DNA of 64,000 nt from Aphrophora alni (Eukaryota > Arthropoda > Insecta > Hemiptera > Aphrophoridae), in the NCBI GenBank assembly GCA_963513935.1, contig OY740776.1:12244724-12308723 (forward strand), given 5' to 3'. The translations under genes and the position numbers were made by a program. The notes under the pieces were generated by a model. It worked only from the letters and a program-made list of their open reading frames with translations, was not told the origin of the DNA and made no database searches. Shown here piece after piece: positions 34,210 through 45,890 of this stretch (its first letter is position 1; every line of letters starts with the position of its first letter).

Positions 34210-35145
34210 TATTTCTCTAGAAATATTATTTAATTAACAGTACTAGCTGGTAAAAACATAAAAGCGTTTTTCAACATTATCAGAGACGAAAAATATCTTG
34301 AGTCAAATTACACGTGCAAATTTCCGGATTTTTTGAAAACTTTTTACGTTCGTTTTTCTTCTTATATGTTGACCAGTTATACGGAGTTTTCCGAAAAATA
34401 TTCAGTTTTTTTTCTTTTAAAAAATACAGGTAATAAAGTTTTGTATTGTAATTTTTTATCTTCCTGGATTTCTTAGGATTTTTTTTCGGAAATTTTGATT
34501 TTCCCTCCTTTCTTTTATGCAAATATTTCAAACTATCTCAAAAAATGAGCATCGTAAATTTATCTTATTTTTGAGAAAAGTAAAACAACCTTCTACGGGA
34601 CTTTTTTTTAACTTTTAAAGATGTAAAAAATTTTAATGTTCATAACAATGAGCGTCGACGTTATTTCCCTCTGGTTTCGTCAAAACGTTATCAAAAAGCA
34701 TTTCATAGTTAGATTTCTCTTCCACTCACTTTTAGTTGTTCTTTCGTTGACTGGACGAAGGACGAAAACAAACAAGTGCCTCGAAAGTAGTGATAAAAAC
34801 GAGTTTAAAAAGAAAGACAAACTTGACCTACATTATTTGAACGTCTTATCTTGTGGCAGTATAGCGAAAGCAAAACGTAAGATAAATTCCTACCTAGTAA
34901 AGACGAGGCGAAAGTGATGCGCACATAAGTATTAATTAAATAAGACAACAGCGGGTACAACTTGTGTGCTTAACTTTATGTGTGTGTAACAAAGCATTCA
35001 TTATTAAGGAAGTGTTTGAACTTCTACGCTCAGAACATAAACTGTACAATATTGTGTTACAACTTGTCCGACACACTTTCTCTCTCACCTTCCATACTTA
35101 TCTAACAAAAAATGTTTAATAATATCTCTCAAACTCTCAGGGATT
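34210..35145. other. Non-coding DNA with one 93-codon frame of unknown nature
   Basis: A plus-strand frame at 34636-34917 starts MFITMSVDVISLWFRQNV and ends SIAKAKRKINSYLVKTRRK. It has one hydrophobic stretch and a basic tail. No family is recognised and it may be chance. Confidence 0.25.
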
Positions 35146-35149
35146 TGAT

Positions 35150-35320
35150 AAAGTGTGCGTGGGTGACAATCCCGAGGTAGTATAGCTGGATCTACACCTT
35201 TTTTGCTTAGTTTTAAGTTGCATTCTTTACTTTTATCTGGTCTCTCTTCAGTATCTCTTATTCTCTTCCGACCTTGATGCTATTAGGAGTATTCGAGAGA
35301 TAGGAGCATATATTTGATTG
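35150..35320 (-). repeat. Dispersed repeat family D copy
   Basis: Minus copy with GACAATCCCGAGGTAGTATA, GCTGGATCTACACCTTTT, CTGGTCTCTCTTCAG and ATTCTCTTCCGACCTTGATG. Confidence 0.7.
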
Positions 35321-35439
35321 ATCTCTTCTTTTTTTATTTTTTTTTTGCCGGGTGAAGTTTTTTGGTGAAAGTTTTTAAAAGTTTTGTATGTATGTAAACT
35401 TTAATATTATAATATTAATGTGCAGTACAATATTACGTA

Positions 35440-35540
35440 TAGATGTGGTTTTGTTTTGTGTAACTTAAACATTTATCTAAGAACCGACTCGCTCCTTATG
35501 GAAGAAAAATGTTTTATGTCTAATTTTTCTCCACTATTTC
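35440..35540 (-). repeat. Piece homologous to the 42.75-43.74 kb tandem unit
   Basis: TGTAACTTAAACATTTATCT, AAGAACCGA and GAAGAAAAATGTTTTATGT match the reverse complement of the tandem unit at 42960-43040. Confidence 0.6.
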
Positions 35541-36024
35541 ACTTTAAAAGACTTCGACTTTATAAATATAACTGTCACTCTACGCCCACGGAACCTTTGA
35601 CCCTTTTATTTTAAAGATGTCTGTCGTATAAACTGTCCTCCACAGCCCTAACGCAAAGATGGATTGTAATTAAATTTATTTTGCCCTTAACTTGACTTTT
35701 TAAATTTTGTTGATTTAAAAACTCAAAATTAAGATTTTCTCAAAATCGGATCAAACGATTTTGATAAAATTTTCCTTAAATGTAGCGTTTAAGGAACCTC
35801 ACAAAACATATTGATCGCCGTTTCTCCAAAATGCGTGTGAATGAGTTCTCGGTTAAAAAGGAAACAAAAACCTATTAAAATATTTAATTTCTCAAAATTG
35901 GCCATTCCGAATTTGGTTCAAGTTTTAGTGAAATGTGAAGATTATTAGTCAAAATCCGGGTGCAAAATCTCAAACAATAAAATATTATAGTTCACGAGTA
36001 ATTACCATTTACATCTTCAGAGGT

Positions 36025-36240
36025 TCACATATAGTGACAATCCCGAGGTCCTAGCTGGATCTACACCTTTATTCATTTAATTTTAGGTTATATACCTCAT
36101 TTCATCATTCTTTTCAGGTCTCTCTTGACCAACTCTTGTTCACTTCCGACTCTGAATCTATTAGAGTATTCAAGGGCTAGGAGTCTCTGTTTCCTTCCTT
36201 TGTTTTAAGGTGATGATGACGAAGAAGTTTTACGCCTTTA
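36025..36240 (-). repeat. Dispersed repeat family D copy
   Basis: Minus copy with ATAGTGACAATCCCGAGGTC, CTAGCTGGATCTACACCTTT, TCTCTTGACCAACTCTTGTT and a tail CGAAGAAGTTTTACGCCTTT that also occurs at 39660 and 28935. This defines one end of the family. Confidence 0.75.
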
Positions 36241-36264
36241 AACGTCAAGGAATAAATCAAAGTA

Positions 36265-36528
36265 TAAATGGACAGGTTTCATCTGAGCTGTGAGCTGCGC
36301 GTGGAAGAGAGGTAAAATTTGTAGTTCGAGGCCGCGTGGGGATAGTAGAGGCATTGTAGGGGAAACAATCGGCGCCGGCTACTGTCCACGATCCAGCGGT
36401 CTTGCAGGCATCGTTGTTAGTACCAACACCCAACACAGACTAAGGCGACCGCTTCCCCCACCACCTTACTGACGCCTAGACCCACTGCGCATCCAAACTC
36501 CACAGCTCAAATGAAACCTGTCCATTTA
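36265..36528. mobile_element. GC-rich 264-bp inverted-repeat element with TA flanks
   Basis: The ends TAAATGGACAGGTTTCAT and the reverse complement are followed by TGAGCTGTG and a CGCA/TGCG element on both sides. TA flanks both ends (36263-36264, 36529-36530). The interior is GC-rich (for example CGAGGCCGCGTGGGG) against an AT-rich background. It looks like a foreign non-autonomous element. Confidence 0.75.
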
Positions 36529-36539
36529 TAGTAACTTAC

Positions 36540-37005
36540 GAACCTCTTTGTTCCTTTACTAGCTTTTCTTACAAGTTTAATTTTCTAATGTTGGAATAAT
36601 TTTCTTAAGACTGAACCGTGTACAACTAATTGTTTCCGAGATAAGGCCCAAGAACACAAATTTACTTATTAATTTTGAAGTTAAAAACTCTGATCTCGAA
36701 TTCGACTCTGGTTCAAACAAACGTACGTTTTGATAATGTTGGTAATATAACTGACCTAGGGGTAACTCCAATTGCATTGGTTACATTGCTATTTACTATC
36801 TGGATATAACCATTGATTTTCTGTAGGATATTGGGGAAGGGGGGGGTTGTTTGCTGAACTGTTTTGTACACAATGATAACTATTCCCAATGTAACCACAG
36901 ATAGATAGATGGCTTTTAAATCATTGTAATTGTATTATTAGCAAGTTGAAATTAAACGTCAAAGTAGAATATACTATCAATGTAGATTTATGTCAGTGTA
37001 TACAA
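36540..37005. other. Non-coding spacer
   Basis: No gene is seen. A G-run lies at 36837-36846. Confidence 0.3.
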
Positions 37006-37870
37006 GGTGTTCAAAAAGTATCAAAAGGTGTTATTTTCTTGGAAACTTTCCAGATTAAAGTATACTTTAAAATCTACTTTTTGAAGCAACTATCAATGTT
37101 TCATCACATGTAGGGAGTCAAAAGAAAATCTTAAATGAGAGCATAGGTCGAGTTTTACATCATATTAAAGGTCTCTGTTAGGAGAATACAATGCAGCAAA
37201 TCCAACCTTGATTTGGAAAATTGAAAACAAATACGTCACAGAACTGTATCACTAGAAATTTTAGAGAAAACTGATAAAAGTTGGTGTCGACAAACGTGTC
37301 TTTTAGGATTAGTGTAAAATAATTTTGTTAAATGGCTAATAAACCTTTGGACAAAACTGGTAGAGAATTTAATTCTGAAAAAAATAATAAATGTTGATAA
37401 TTTGTAAAGAAAGATATTATTGGTTGTTTTAAGAACGTCTGAATGTTATAAAGTATTTATGTTGGTAACACTGATGACAGAGAAGGTAAACGGAAACTTT
37501 CTTGTGTATACTTTTCAATGACAAAATCTTGTGACAGCGTTTCTACTATAACAAGTGTTTGGTTGAAAAGTGTACCAAATAAAAATATTATATTTCCAAA
37601 AGTATTTATTATACAGAGGGTCCAAAAAGTATCGGAACGGCGTTATATTTTTTAAACCATTGCAGATTAAGTAATAAAACTTAGCACATCAATACTACAC
37701 CTTAAAATCTTCTTTTTGAAGCAACTACCAATTTTTCATCACCTGACGGCTCGCAGGGAGTCAAAAAAAAATCTTAAATAGGTCGAGTTTTACATCATAT
37801 TAAAGGTCTCTGTTAGGAGAATACAATGCCGCAAATCCGACCTCAAAAGGTTTACCCGATACAAAATTGG
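37005..37870 (+). repeat. Two diverged direct copies of a GGTGTTCAAAAAGTATC-type element end
   Basis: Copies at about 37008-37215 and 37612-37850 share AAAAAGTATC, TTAAAATCTACTTTTTGAAG, TTTCATCAC, GGGAGTCAAAAGAAAATCTT, TCGAGTTTTACATCATATTA and GGTCTCTGTTAGGAGAATAC. The start resembles ends of mariner-type elements. No transposase is present. Confidence 0.7.
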
Positions 37871-37956
37871 CGGCGGTTTAAAGTTAGAATGTTGGGCGTG
37901 TTGAAAATGGCTTTATCTTATTTCTTAGTATTAGTTACATAAGTAAAACCCCCGAC

Positions 37957-38973
37957 AATACACACTGGATAAAATCAGAAGAGTCGTCGGAGAGGAATGG
38001 GGCCTTCCGTTCAGAAACGCAACCATCATCTACAGGGGAGTCTTCGAGGCAATGGTTTCCTTCGCTGCGGGTGCCTGGTATGGCAAACTTTCCGCGACCG
38101 CGAAAAAGCAACTTATTCGTGGTCAGAGACAAGCGCTCTTGTGCATCACAAGAGCGTATAGAACCACCTCAGCGGACGCCTTACCAGTGCTCGCAGCGGT
38201 ACTTCCTGCGGACCTGCTTGTCATACAGAGGGGCCGCATCAGCGATGCTAGGAAGAGGACTGACCTCGAGGACCCGGAACCCTTTTTGCGAGAACGGAGG
38301 AACATTCGTGAGGAGATGCTCGCCGCCTGGCAGAACAGATGGGATGCCTCGGAGAAGGGACGGATAACCCATTATTGGTTCCCCTCCGTGGCAAGAAGAA
38401 TCTCTTACGACTGGATTCATCCTGGTCCTGTGGCGTCTCAGTTTTTGACTGGGCACGGCTTCTTTAAAGCGAAATTGCACGGCTTTAGTCTGGTCCCAGA
38501 CCCAAAGTGTGACTGCGGGGAAGACCAGACTGCCCTACATATAGTGCTTCAGTGCCCAGTCATGGAGCATCTTAGGACGGGCTTCCTTCTCGAGGCAAAT
38601 CCTAACTCGGGAGAGGGAGCTCTGACTACGAGAGAACGCCACAACCAGCTGTGGGAATTCTTCCGGGCGGCAGAGAGGATCTTCGCGGACTTCAACTCCG
38701 ACGACTAGCAACAACTATGGATACTCCACAAAGGTCATTCACAATTATCACAACATCACCACACCAGTCACCATCACATCATCACATCAAAATACATCAT
38801 CACAATATACTTAATCAAAAATAGGACAACACAACATCATCAAGAGAAGAGGATAACACCAAGGGACATTATCCATTTGATAGGCCATATCAGGCCTTGG
38901 TAAATGGACACCTACCCTCAAGTGCCTATTTAATGGAAAAAAAAACAAAAAAAAAAAACAAATACACACTGGA
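37957..38973 (+). mobile_element. 5'-truncated R1-clade-like non-LTR retrotransposon with 14-bp target duplication
   Basis: The 14-bp direct repeats AATACACACTGGAT (37957-37970 and 38960-38973) bracket 37971-38959. The left border cuts into ORF2, and the right border follows an A-rich tail (about 38936-38959). The inserted DNA is much GC-richer than its surroundings. This is a textbook target-primed insertion with 5' truncation. The 14-bp length equals that of R1 at its 28S site, but this target is not rDNA. Confidence 0.95.
37972..38708 (+). pseudogene. C-terminal end of R1-like ORF2 protein
   Basis: The frame opens at the truncation (KIRRVVGEEWGLPFRNATII), passes RALLCITRAYRTTSADAL-type sequence (here QALLCITRAYRTTSADALPV), and ends with the Cys/His module CDCGEDQTALHIVLQCP, about 230 aa in total. 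Endonuclease and the RT catalytic core are missing, so no active enzyme is encoded. The remaining frame is undamaged, which suggests a young insertion. Confidence 0.9.
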
Positions 38974-38993
38974 TGTAAGGAACAATTTTCCGA

Positions 38994-38997
38994 GAGA

Positions 38998-39075
<78 letters not shown>
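38994..39075. repeat. (GA)n microsatellite
   Basis: Nearly pure GA of about 80 bp with one GT interruption, immediately downstream of the R1-like insertion. Arg/Glu and Ser/Leu frames across it are by-products. Confidence 0.97.
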
Positions 39076-39078
<3 letters not shown>

Positions 39079-39079
39079 G

Positions 39080-39525
39080 AGAAAATTTGTAATGTAAGCC
39101 TAGACCATCTAGCACAACGAAAATAGAGGACGTTGACAGAATTTGACAGCCATTTCAAATTTTTAAAATTGACTACTCGTTAAAAATAACAATTCTAGTT
39201 GTAGTTAACGTTGCAGCTTACTTTTTTTTTAATTGTTTTCCTTCTGCAGTTTGCCAGTGAGCCAGGCGGTTGCAAGTAGCCACCATAAAGCTCCGTAGCA
39301 TCTCAGCTGATATTTCTGTCGCTACTTGTAGTATCAGTGTGTTAAGTCGTTTATTTCATTGGGCGTGGTTGAATAAATTTTGGTTTTTATATTAGCCCAC
39401 CCCCCAAGTAATCTACAGGGGGGGGTTAGTTTTAGTCGTGAGTCTCTTTGTTAGTCACTAGTTTTAGTTTTCAACACAGTCCTAGTGTTATGATATATTG
39501 TCCATTGTCTTATTCGTCGTGTTCT
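39080..39525. other. Non-coding spacer
   Basis: No gene is recognised. There is a G-run near 39417-39427. Confidence 0.3.
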
Positions 39526-39529
39526 AGGT

Positions 39530-39720
39530 TTCTTTCTTGATAAGGAAAGTTGTAGTTAAAGCTCCCTTGACCAATTCTTGTTCTTTTCCGATCCTTATTC
39601 TATTAGAGTATTTTCGAGCTTAGGGGTCTTTATTTTATACTCTTTTCTTTTTTTAAAGCGATGCTGACTGAAAGGTTGTTCGCCTTTAAGCAACAAGTTA
39701 AAAAAATGTAGAAAATTGAA
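39530..39720 (-). repeat. Dispersed repeat family D copy
   Basis: Minus copy with CTCCCTTGACCAATTCTTGT, TTTCCGATCCTTATTCTATT and the AAGGTTGTTCGCCTTTAAGC tail. Confidence 0.65.
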
Positions 39721-40778
39721 TATGAAATTCTTCAATTTAAAGTAAGGGCGAATTTTTGCGGTTAATTCACCACAAGACCTGGCTATAAGGTCATGATGTA
39801 AATTTCTGTACGTGGGGTCAAAAAGGTTGTTCAATTCTACCCAAACGCAATTAGAGTATTCAAGGGATCTTTATTTTATGCTCTTTTATTATTATTTTTT
39901 CTATAGCACAGGTTTTACGTCTCTAAAAAAATAATAAGTACGGGAACATAAGTCACAAAGGACTGTCATAACTTGGTGGAGATCATTTTACAATATTTCC
40001 AACGTAAATAGTTTTATCTTGAAAATAATATTAATTTCTAAAATACAAAATTGTCTAACGTTCATACGAGAAGAAGTCGGTTTCAATTATTTAGATGTGT
40101 ATGAACTAAGCAGAGCCTTAGAAAGTTGCGGTTTACAAGAACTCAACTAGTCAAGTCAGATATAACTGGCAGTGTTACATGCTACGTAACGGCCTTAGAG
40201 TCAGATTAAATTCCAGGAAGTAAGCCAGGCTTCCAGGAAATTAATTTTATAAAAGGAAGCAACAGTTAAAAGTGGAGAATGTAAATAAAGGGAAAAAAGC
40301 GAGGAGTCAGACTCCTCCTTGTGGTTAGACCTATTCTGTAGGTTTATACAATTAGCATCTTCCTTCCTGCTGAATATAGAAAGTGAGAGGGAATTTCTAG
40401 GTTAAAAATCTTAGTATTTTTTTTAATTTTCCCACATATAACGTAGTGTAGAGAAAGTGATGTGATGGATTGGTGAAGGTCTAGTCTTTGTAAAACTTAA
40501 TGAGCTGAGCAGGAGTAATAAAGTAGCTCTCCTCTTGGTACGTGAGAATAGATACAGATGATCTTAGTAAGATGGCAACCTCCGCCACATTCGTAGGATC
40601 AGAATCAGTCTGTGGCCTTGGAGGAAACTACTTTAAGATAAGACTCAAAAGAAATGATGAAGTCAGTAGATCGAAACACTGGAAAGGAACAAAGGACTGA
40701 GAGAAGCTGAGGAGATACTCTGGAATTGCGACCGTAAGAGATCCAGTTTACATTAGTTTATGTAAGAATAGGCTGAGA
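39721..40778. other. Non-coding DNA with a partial family D piece
   Basis: About 40655-40745 has GGAAAGGAACAAAGGACTGAG and GAGATACTCTGGAATTGCGA, a decayed plus-orientation family D piece. Nothing else is recognised. Confidence 0.35.
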
Positions 40779-40782
40779 CCTA

Positions 40783-41084
40783 CTGATGGGACCATTTGTC
40801 TGTGCGCGCGGCTCTGACGCTACTAGCCGTTCTGTAAAAGTAGGGCTCGCTCACCCAACTATGTTTGTCTACCTTTCGCGAGACATAATTACAGTTTACA
40901 AGATTTGAAGTGTACATAGAAACATGATGTTTACAAACAACTCGAAGCTACATTGAAGACAAGTGAATAATCTACGTCCGGCGCGCCGCGCGGCACCACA
41001 TGTTTTTGGAAATGAGCGATAACCACTCCCCTCTTCCCCGCCGCGCCATAGCAAGCCGCGCGCACAGACAAATGGACCCATCAG
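40783..41084. mobile_element. GC-rich 302-bp inverted-repeat element with TA flanks
   Basis: The ends begin CTGATGGG(A/T)CCATTTGTC and continue TGTGCGCGCGGCT on both sides, about 30 bp with one mismatch. TA flanks both ends (40781-40782, 41085-41086). The interior is CpG-rich (CCGGCGCGCCGCGCGGC near 40979). No ORF of note. High CpG against the AT-rich background suggests a recent arrival not yet decayed. Confidence 0.85.
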
Positions 41085-41365
41085 TACTAACGGATTTCCT
41101 TACGTGGTATGGCACGCTCAGAGGATATCTCGAGAAATTTGGCCTGGAGATTGTCACGAACTGTAGCCAAGGAAGGTGAGGAGCCCCTACTTAGTTATAG
41201 CAAGGTACTTAGTATAAAGACCCAATTGGAGAACAACTATCAACTGAATTAATTTACTAATTTCAAATTGGTAGTCATTTAAAATTTTGAACGCAGAATA
41301 TCTTGAAAACGGTTAATTTTACAAAAAACCTACAAGAGGCAATAACGTTTCCATTTTTAAAGGCA

Positions 41366-41700
41366 AATAAAATATATTTCGTTATACTGCTAAAAAACAG
41401 CTGTTTTTAGCATGCAATGAGATGCTAAAGTTGTTCTTTTTAGTCCTAGGACCTAAAACCATCAGCTGAGGTCGAGGTCATCAGCTGTTTACTTCGTTAT
41501 ACCAATTAAGGATTGTAAATCATCTATAAAAACAACCGATACTCTCGATTGTAAATAATTGTTTTCTTATATTATTTGGAGTAGAAGTCTTACTTGGACC
41601 AAAAGAAGCTTTACGATCGTAGCTCATTTTCCGGCCTCGGCCATTAAACTTGATCTTTTATTGAAAAGATTCACTTTCGGTCCTAGTGATGAAATATATT
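41366..41700. mobile_element. hAT-related element H, copy 2, with CACTAGGACC module
   Basis: It contains TATTTCGTTATACTGCTAAA, AAACAGCTGTTTTTAGCATG, TAGTCCTAGGACCTAAAA, CAACCGATACTCTCGATTGT and TGTTTTCTTATATTATTTG. A palindromic module of about 100 bp follows, starting TTGGACCAAAAGAAGC and ending CGGTCCTAGTGATG. It has no transposase. Confidence 0.65.
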
Positions 41701-41719
41701 ATTTATATTTTTTTTTCTG

Positions 41720-42750
41720 TACGTCAAAGATTAATCAAGTTATCGACAATAAAACATAATCTCTTTGTACTTGACTACAATATCAACAATTAGCCTAGAA
41801 CAAAAATTTGTTATTTAATTTTAAATAGTTTGATTTAAATAAAGTTTATACAAATTCAATACAACTTTAAAAAATATTTTTTGTCTTAAAACCCGATTAT
41901 CCTTAGGTACTGTAAGGAAGGTTAAGGAATCACTCGCTATCTACTAGTTGACTACGAAAGCTATTGAAAGAGCAAGAACTTTGCGAAGATACCAATTAGA
42001 AAAAGTGGAAGATCTACCCTCTATAAATCTCTTTCAAATAGTGAGGTTGATGGTGAATATGAGATTGAAAAGAACATCTGAGGGAAAAATGGGCACAAGA
42101 GATCTATGAGTGGTAACCCTTATAAACAATACCATACAATAGTCTGTGCAGTGGTTTACTAATCAACGAGAGGACCGATTTTAAGCAAATCTTTTAATTG
42201 CCGTATCTTATCATATTCCGTATCATATGATATATTCTTATCATATATGCTGTAAATCATATTTTTGCCATATCTTCAGATATTTTTTATTTATAATTCA
42301 AAATTTGAAATTAGCTGTTATAATGAAACAACAATTACAAACATTTTTCTCAACGGTTTAAACGATTTTAATAAAATTTTCCTCATGAGTAGCCTCTCTG
42401 GACGCAAACAAAACGTATTGGTCCCCGTCTCTCTAAAATCCCCGGTTCGTGAATTATCGGGGGGGGGGACACAAAAATCAGCAATGTGACAGTTCTACCG
42501 ATTTTGTTCAAATTTTAACGAAATTTAAAGTCCCAAATCTGCAAGTAAATAAATATTACGGTTCAAGAAATATTGGCAAAAGTAAAAATGAACCTTGACT
42601 CTCTTCTTTAACACTTCTATTTACGTGTTCACCACAAGCGAAGCAAGCTTAGATCTTGTTAAATATGGCTTTCATAGTTCATTTTCACTCTTAACTACCG
42701 AACTGATATTTTCGATGACAATAAATTTTGGTTGCATTTTGGGGATTGGT
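41720..42750. other. Non-coding DNA
   Basis: No gene is recognised. A possible coding-like run near 41950-42110 has stops in every frame within about 50 codons. Confidence 0.3.
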
Positions 42751-43742
42751 AAGTAAGAAAGTATGAGCAATATTTTTGCAACTTTTGTTTTAATATAGAA
42801 ATTCTAGAGAATAAGAAATGATGAACCCTAATCAGGCTATGTGTCAATGATCTTCTGTTACAAATCAGAGCATGAACTCTTACTAAGGTAGGTAAGATAA
42901 CAACCTTACAGCAAACGGTGATAAATTGAAAGGTTATAATGTACTTTTTTTTTAAAATAGTAGAGAAAAATCACACATAAAACACTTTTCTTCTGTAGGT
43001 AGCAAATCGGTTCTTAGATAAATGTTTAAGTTACACAAAACATTTGTATCTCTGATGAAGATAAATGCACTTTGTTATTAACAATTTCATTTACAATATG
43101 AGAGAAATTTTATAATCTTTACAATATCTAGGAAATAATATTAATTATGAACACATTTGTAACGAAGAAAATATGTACAGTGTTTTTTGCAACGTTAGTT
43201 AATATAGAAATTCTAGAGAATAATGAATGAGGAACCCCAATCAGGCTGTGTCAAATGATCTTCTGTTACAAATCAGCGCATGAACTCTTACTAAGGTAGG
43301 TAAGATAACAACTTTACAGCAAATGGTGATAAATTGAAAGGTTATAATGTACTTTTTTTAAAAATAGTAGAGAAAAATCACACATAAAATACTTTTCTTC
43401 TGTAGGTAGCAAATCGGTTCTTAGATAAATGTTTAAGTTACACAAAACATTTGTCTCTCTGTGAAGATAAGTGCACTTTGTTATTAACAATTTCATTTAC
43501 AATATGAGAGAAATTTTATAATCTTTACAATATCTAGGAAATATTAATTATGAACACATTTGTAACGAAGAAAGTATGTGCAGTGTTTTTTGCAACGTTT
43601 GTTAATATAGAAATTCTAGAGAATAATGAATGAGGAACCCCAATCAGGCTATGTGTCAATGATCTTCTGTTACAAATCAGCACATGAACTCTTACTAATG
43701 TAGTTAATGAACAACCTTACAGCAAACGGTGATAAATAAAGC
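42750..43742. repeat. Tandem repeat, 409/403-bp unit, about 2.4 copies
   Basis: AATATAGAAATTCTAGAGAA recurs at 42792, 43201 and 43604. The units contain ATCAGGCTATGTGTCAATGA, TACTAAGGTAGGTAAGATAA and GCAAATCGGTTCTTAGATAA. Copies differ by few substitutions, so the duplication is recent. Confidence 0.93.
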
Positions 43743-43764
43743 AGTAGTTTAAATTTTACAGACA

Positions 43765-44235
43765 GAATCGCGGGTGAAATATAAGCCTCCTTCGTTCTAC
43801 CTACGGACATTAATAAAGAGAAATCATTAAACATGCAATCCATATTTTAATGGCTATTGAATTGTTCGTCTCACATCTCACAAAAACTGCTTTTAAAACT
43901 TTAACGCTACGAATGCCTCATTACGTGGTTAAAGTAGGTTTTATTCGTCATACAAAAAACTATAATATATGATTTCGCACTGCAATTTAATTTCAAATCT
44001 AAATAATTTTCTTCAGAGTTGTTAAAGTTAGAGAGTGGGGAGGGGGAATGGGGAGGAGAGGGGGAGGGGGACCTGATATCTGACACTTTACTAGCGCTAA
44101 CATATTAATCGTCAAATAAAAATACACATTCGTAATCAGAATAACTTCTAGTTTTATTTGATACCCAACACATAATATTTCTAAAAACAATTTTTTTTCA
44201 ACTCGATAGTTTTTGTCCCTTAACTACCCCAAGGT
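43765..44235 (-). repeat. Dispersed repeat family X, copy 3
   Basis: Minus copy with all the family landmarks, including ATGACGAATAAAACCTAC and AGCAGTTTTTGTGAGATGTG read on the minus strand. It carries a G-rich insertion or mutation cluster at 44036-44070. Confidence 0.75.
44036..44070 (+). other. G-rich tract with quadruplex potential
   Basis: GTGGGGAGGGGGAATGGGGA continues with GGAGAGGGGGAGGGGG. Five G-runs of four or more within 35 bp fit a G-quadruplex pattern. Other family X copies lack most of these G residues. Confidence 0.7.
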
Positions 44236-45384
44236 CATTTTCTCTTACAGCTATAATTTTCCTATATGTGAGACAATACAAAGAATATAAATGTAAAATT
44301 TGAAATGTATGGGATTTATAGTTTTGTTTGTTACAGATACGCGAGTGATATTATAAGGGTCCTTGGTTTTACTTAAGGACCTTTTAAACGCATTTTTTGC
44401 CGTAGGAAAGAAAAACTTTTTTCTTTTTTTTAATGAGAGTTTATTTTCGAATAAGAATACATAGCCGTCGGTAAATACACAAACGGATATTTCACATCAG
44501 TAAACAAAACAGCCACAAAATATCGAGTTAAATTTAGTTGATACAATAGTAAACCTACAATAGTTATTCCAATATATACGCTGGGGCAAATATCACAATA
44601 AATTATTCATTGTAAATATTGAATTATTAATCCATGTAGTCTGTATTTCATAACAATTTAATGTTTACAATGTGTATAAACAAACCTTCCAACCTATAAT
44701 CAATACAAAAGGGACGGGTAGTAAAGTCGCGTTAGCAATGTTACAAGTTAAACCAGCTAACGCCTAACAGATGATCTGCTTTACCGACCCTAACTTTGTG
44801 TATAAATTGTTCTGTTGTTCAGATGCTTCCCCGCAGAGTAGGGTGCGAAGCTGTGAGAACGTTGGAAGGGGGGGGAGAAAAAAATAACTACGAGTCTGTC
44901 TTGAGAAGTTTAAAGGGGGATGGGGGTTAAAAGGATAGTATATCTGTAAATCTCTGCGCCCTCAGGGGACACTTTTTGGCACAACTTTTGTGTTCTCCTT
45001 CTTGTTTATTTTCACCTCCTTCTTTAACCCTTCAAGTTGAGAAGATCACGCCAGAAAGTTAACTTATGGTTATTTCAAGCGCTTTTCTTGACAGTTTGTC
45101 AGGTTATACAGTTTGTAAATTAAATTTTTCGAGTGGAAAATAATTTTTGTTCATAATACAGGATTAGATTTCAATGAAAGGTTAAACAATGTCACTGATG
45201 TAACAATAAACTGTGGAAAATATTGCACACAATTTATCCCCCCTCCTAAAAATAAATAAAATTTAACATCACCAAAAATGTCAATTCCTTGATAACTCCT
45301 ATATACTTCAACATTTGCATTTATACTCTTTGTATTTTCCCACATATAGGAAAAAATATATTGGTAACAAAATATAATCTTGGA
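44236..45384. other. Non-coding DNA
   Basis: A second outer-end piece of family X lies near 44335-44385 (GATACGCGAGTGATATTATA, GGTCCTTGGTTTTACTTAAG). A small inverted repeat is seen at 44712-44790 (GCGTTAGC/GCTAACGC). G-runs occur near 44870 and 44920. No gene. Confidence 0.4.
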
Positions 45385-45835
45385 GTAGTTAGGGCAAAAA
45401 CTATCGAATAGAATTTTTTTGGAAATATTATGGTTTATAATATTATTGGTCGTATCAAATAAAACTAGAAGTTATTGTGATTATGAATAAGTATGTTTAT
45501 TTGACGAAAAAATTTAAAAGTTGGCGCTAGAACAAATTTAAAGTGCCATATTTCATGTCCCCTCTTGCCATCAACTTGAACACGGCGTTACCTACAAATC
45601 TGAAATCAATAATTTAAATTTGAAATTAAATTGCACTGCGAAATCATATATTATAGTTTTTTGTACGACGAATACAACTTAATTTAACCACACAATGAGA
45701 AATGCGAAGCGTGTAAGTTTTAAAAGCAGTTTTTGTGAGATAAACATTTAAATAGCAATTAAAAATGAATTGGATTTTTAATAATTTCTCTTTATTAGGA
45801 TCAGTAGGAAAAATAAGTTCTTTCTCAATCCACTT
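45385..45835 (+). repeat. Dispersed repeat family X, copy 4
   Basis: Plus copy with CGTATCAAATAAAACTAGAA, GTGAAATCATATATTATGG-like block and TGTACGACGAATACAACTTA. Its far end (ATAATTTCTCTTTATTAGGA near 45779) is also found at 51099. The Jockey-like LINE begins just downstream and may have landed in this copy. Confidence 0.7.
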
Positions 45836-45890
45836 ATGCCAAGCACATTGCCACTTCCCACCGTTCACCTATAAATACAGCAACATTACT

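Noticed and set aside
38811..39158. Ser/Leu-rich and Arg/Glu-rich frames of up to 115 codons
   Set aside because: They are created by the (GA)n tract; no non-repeat coding sequence supports them.
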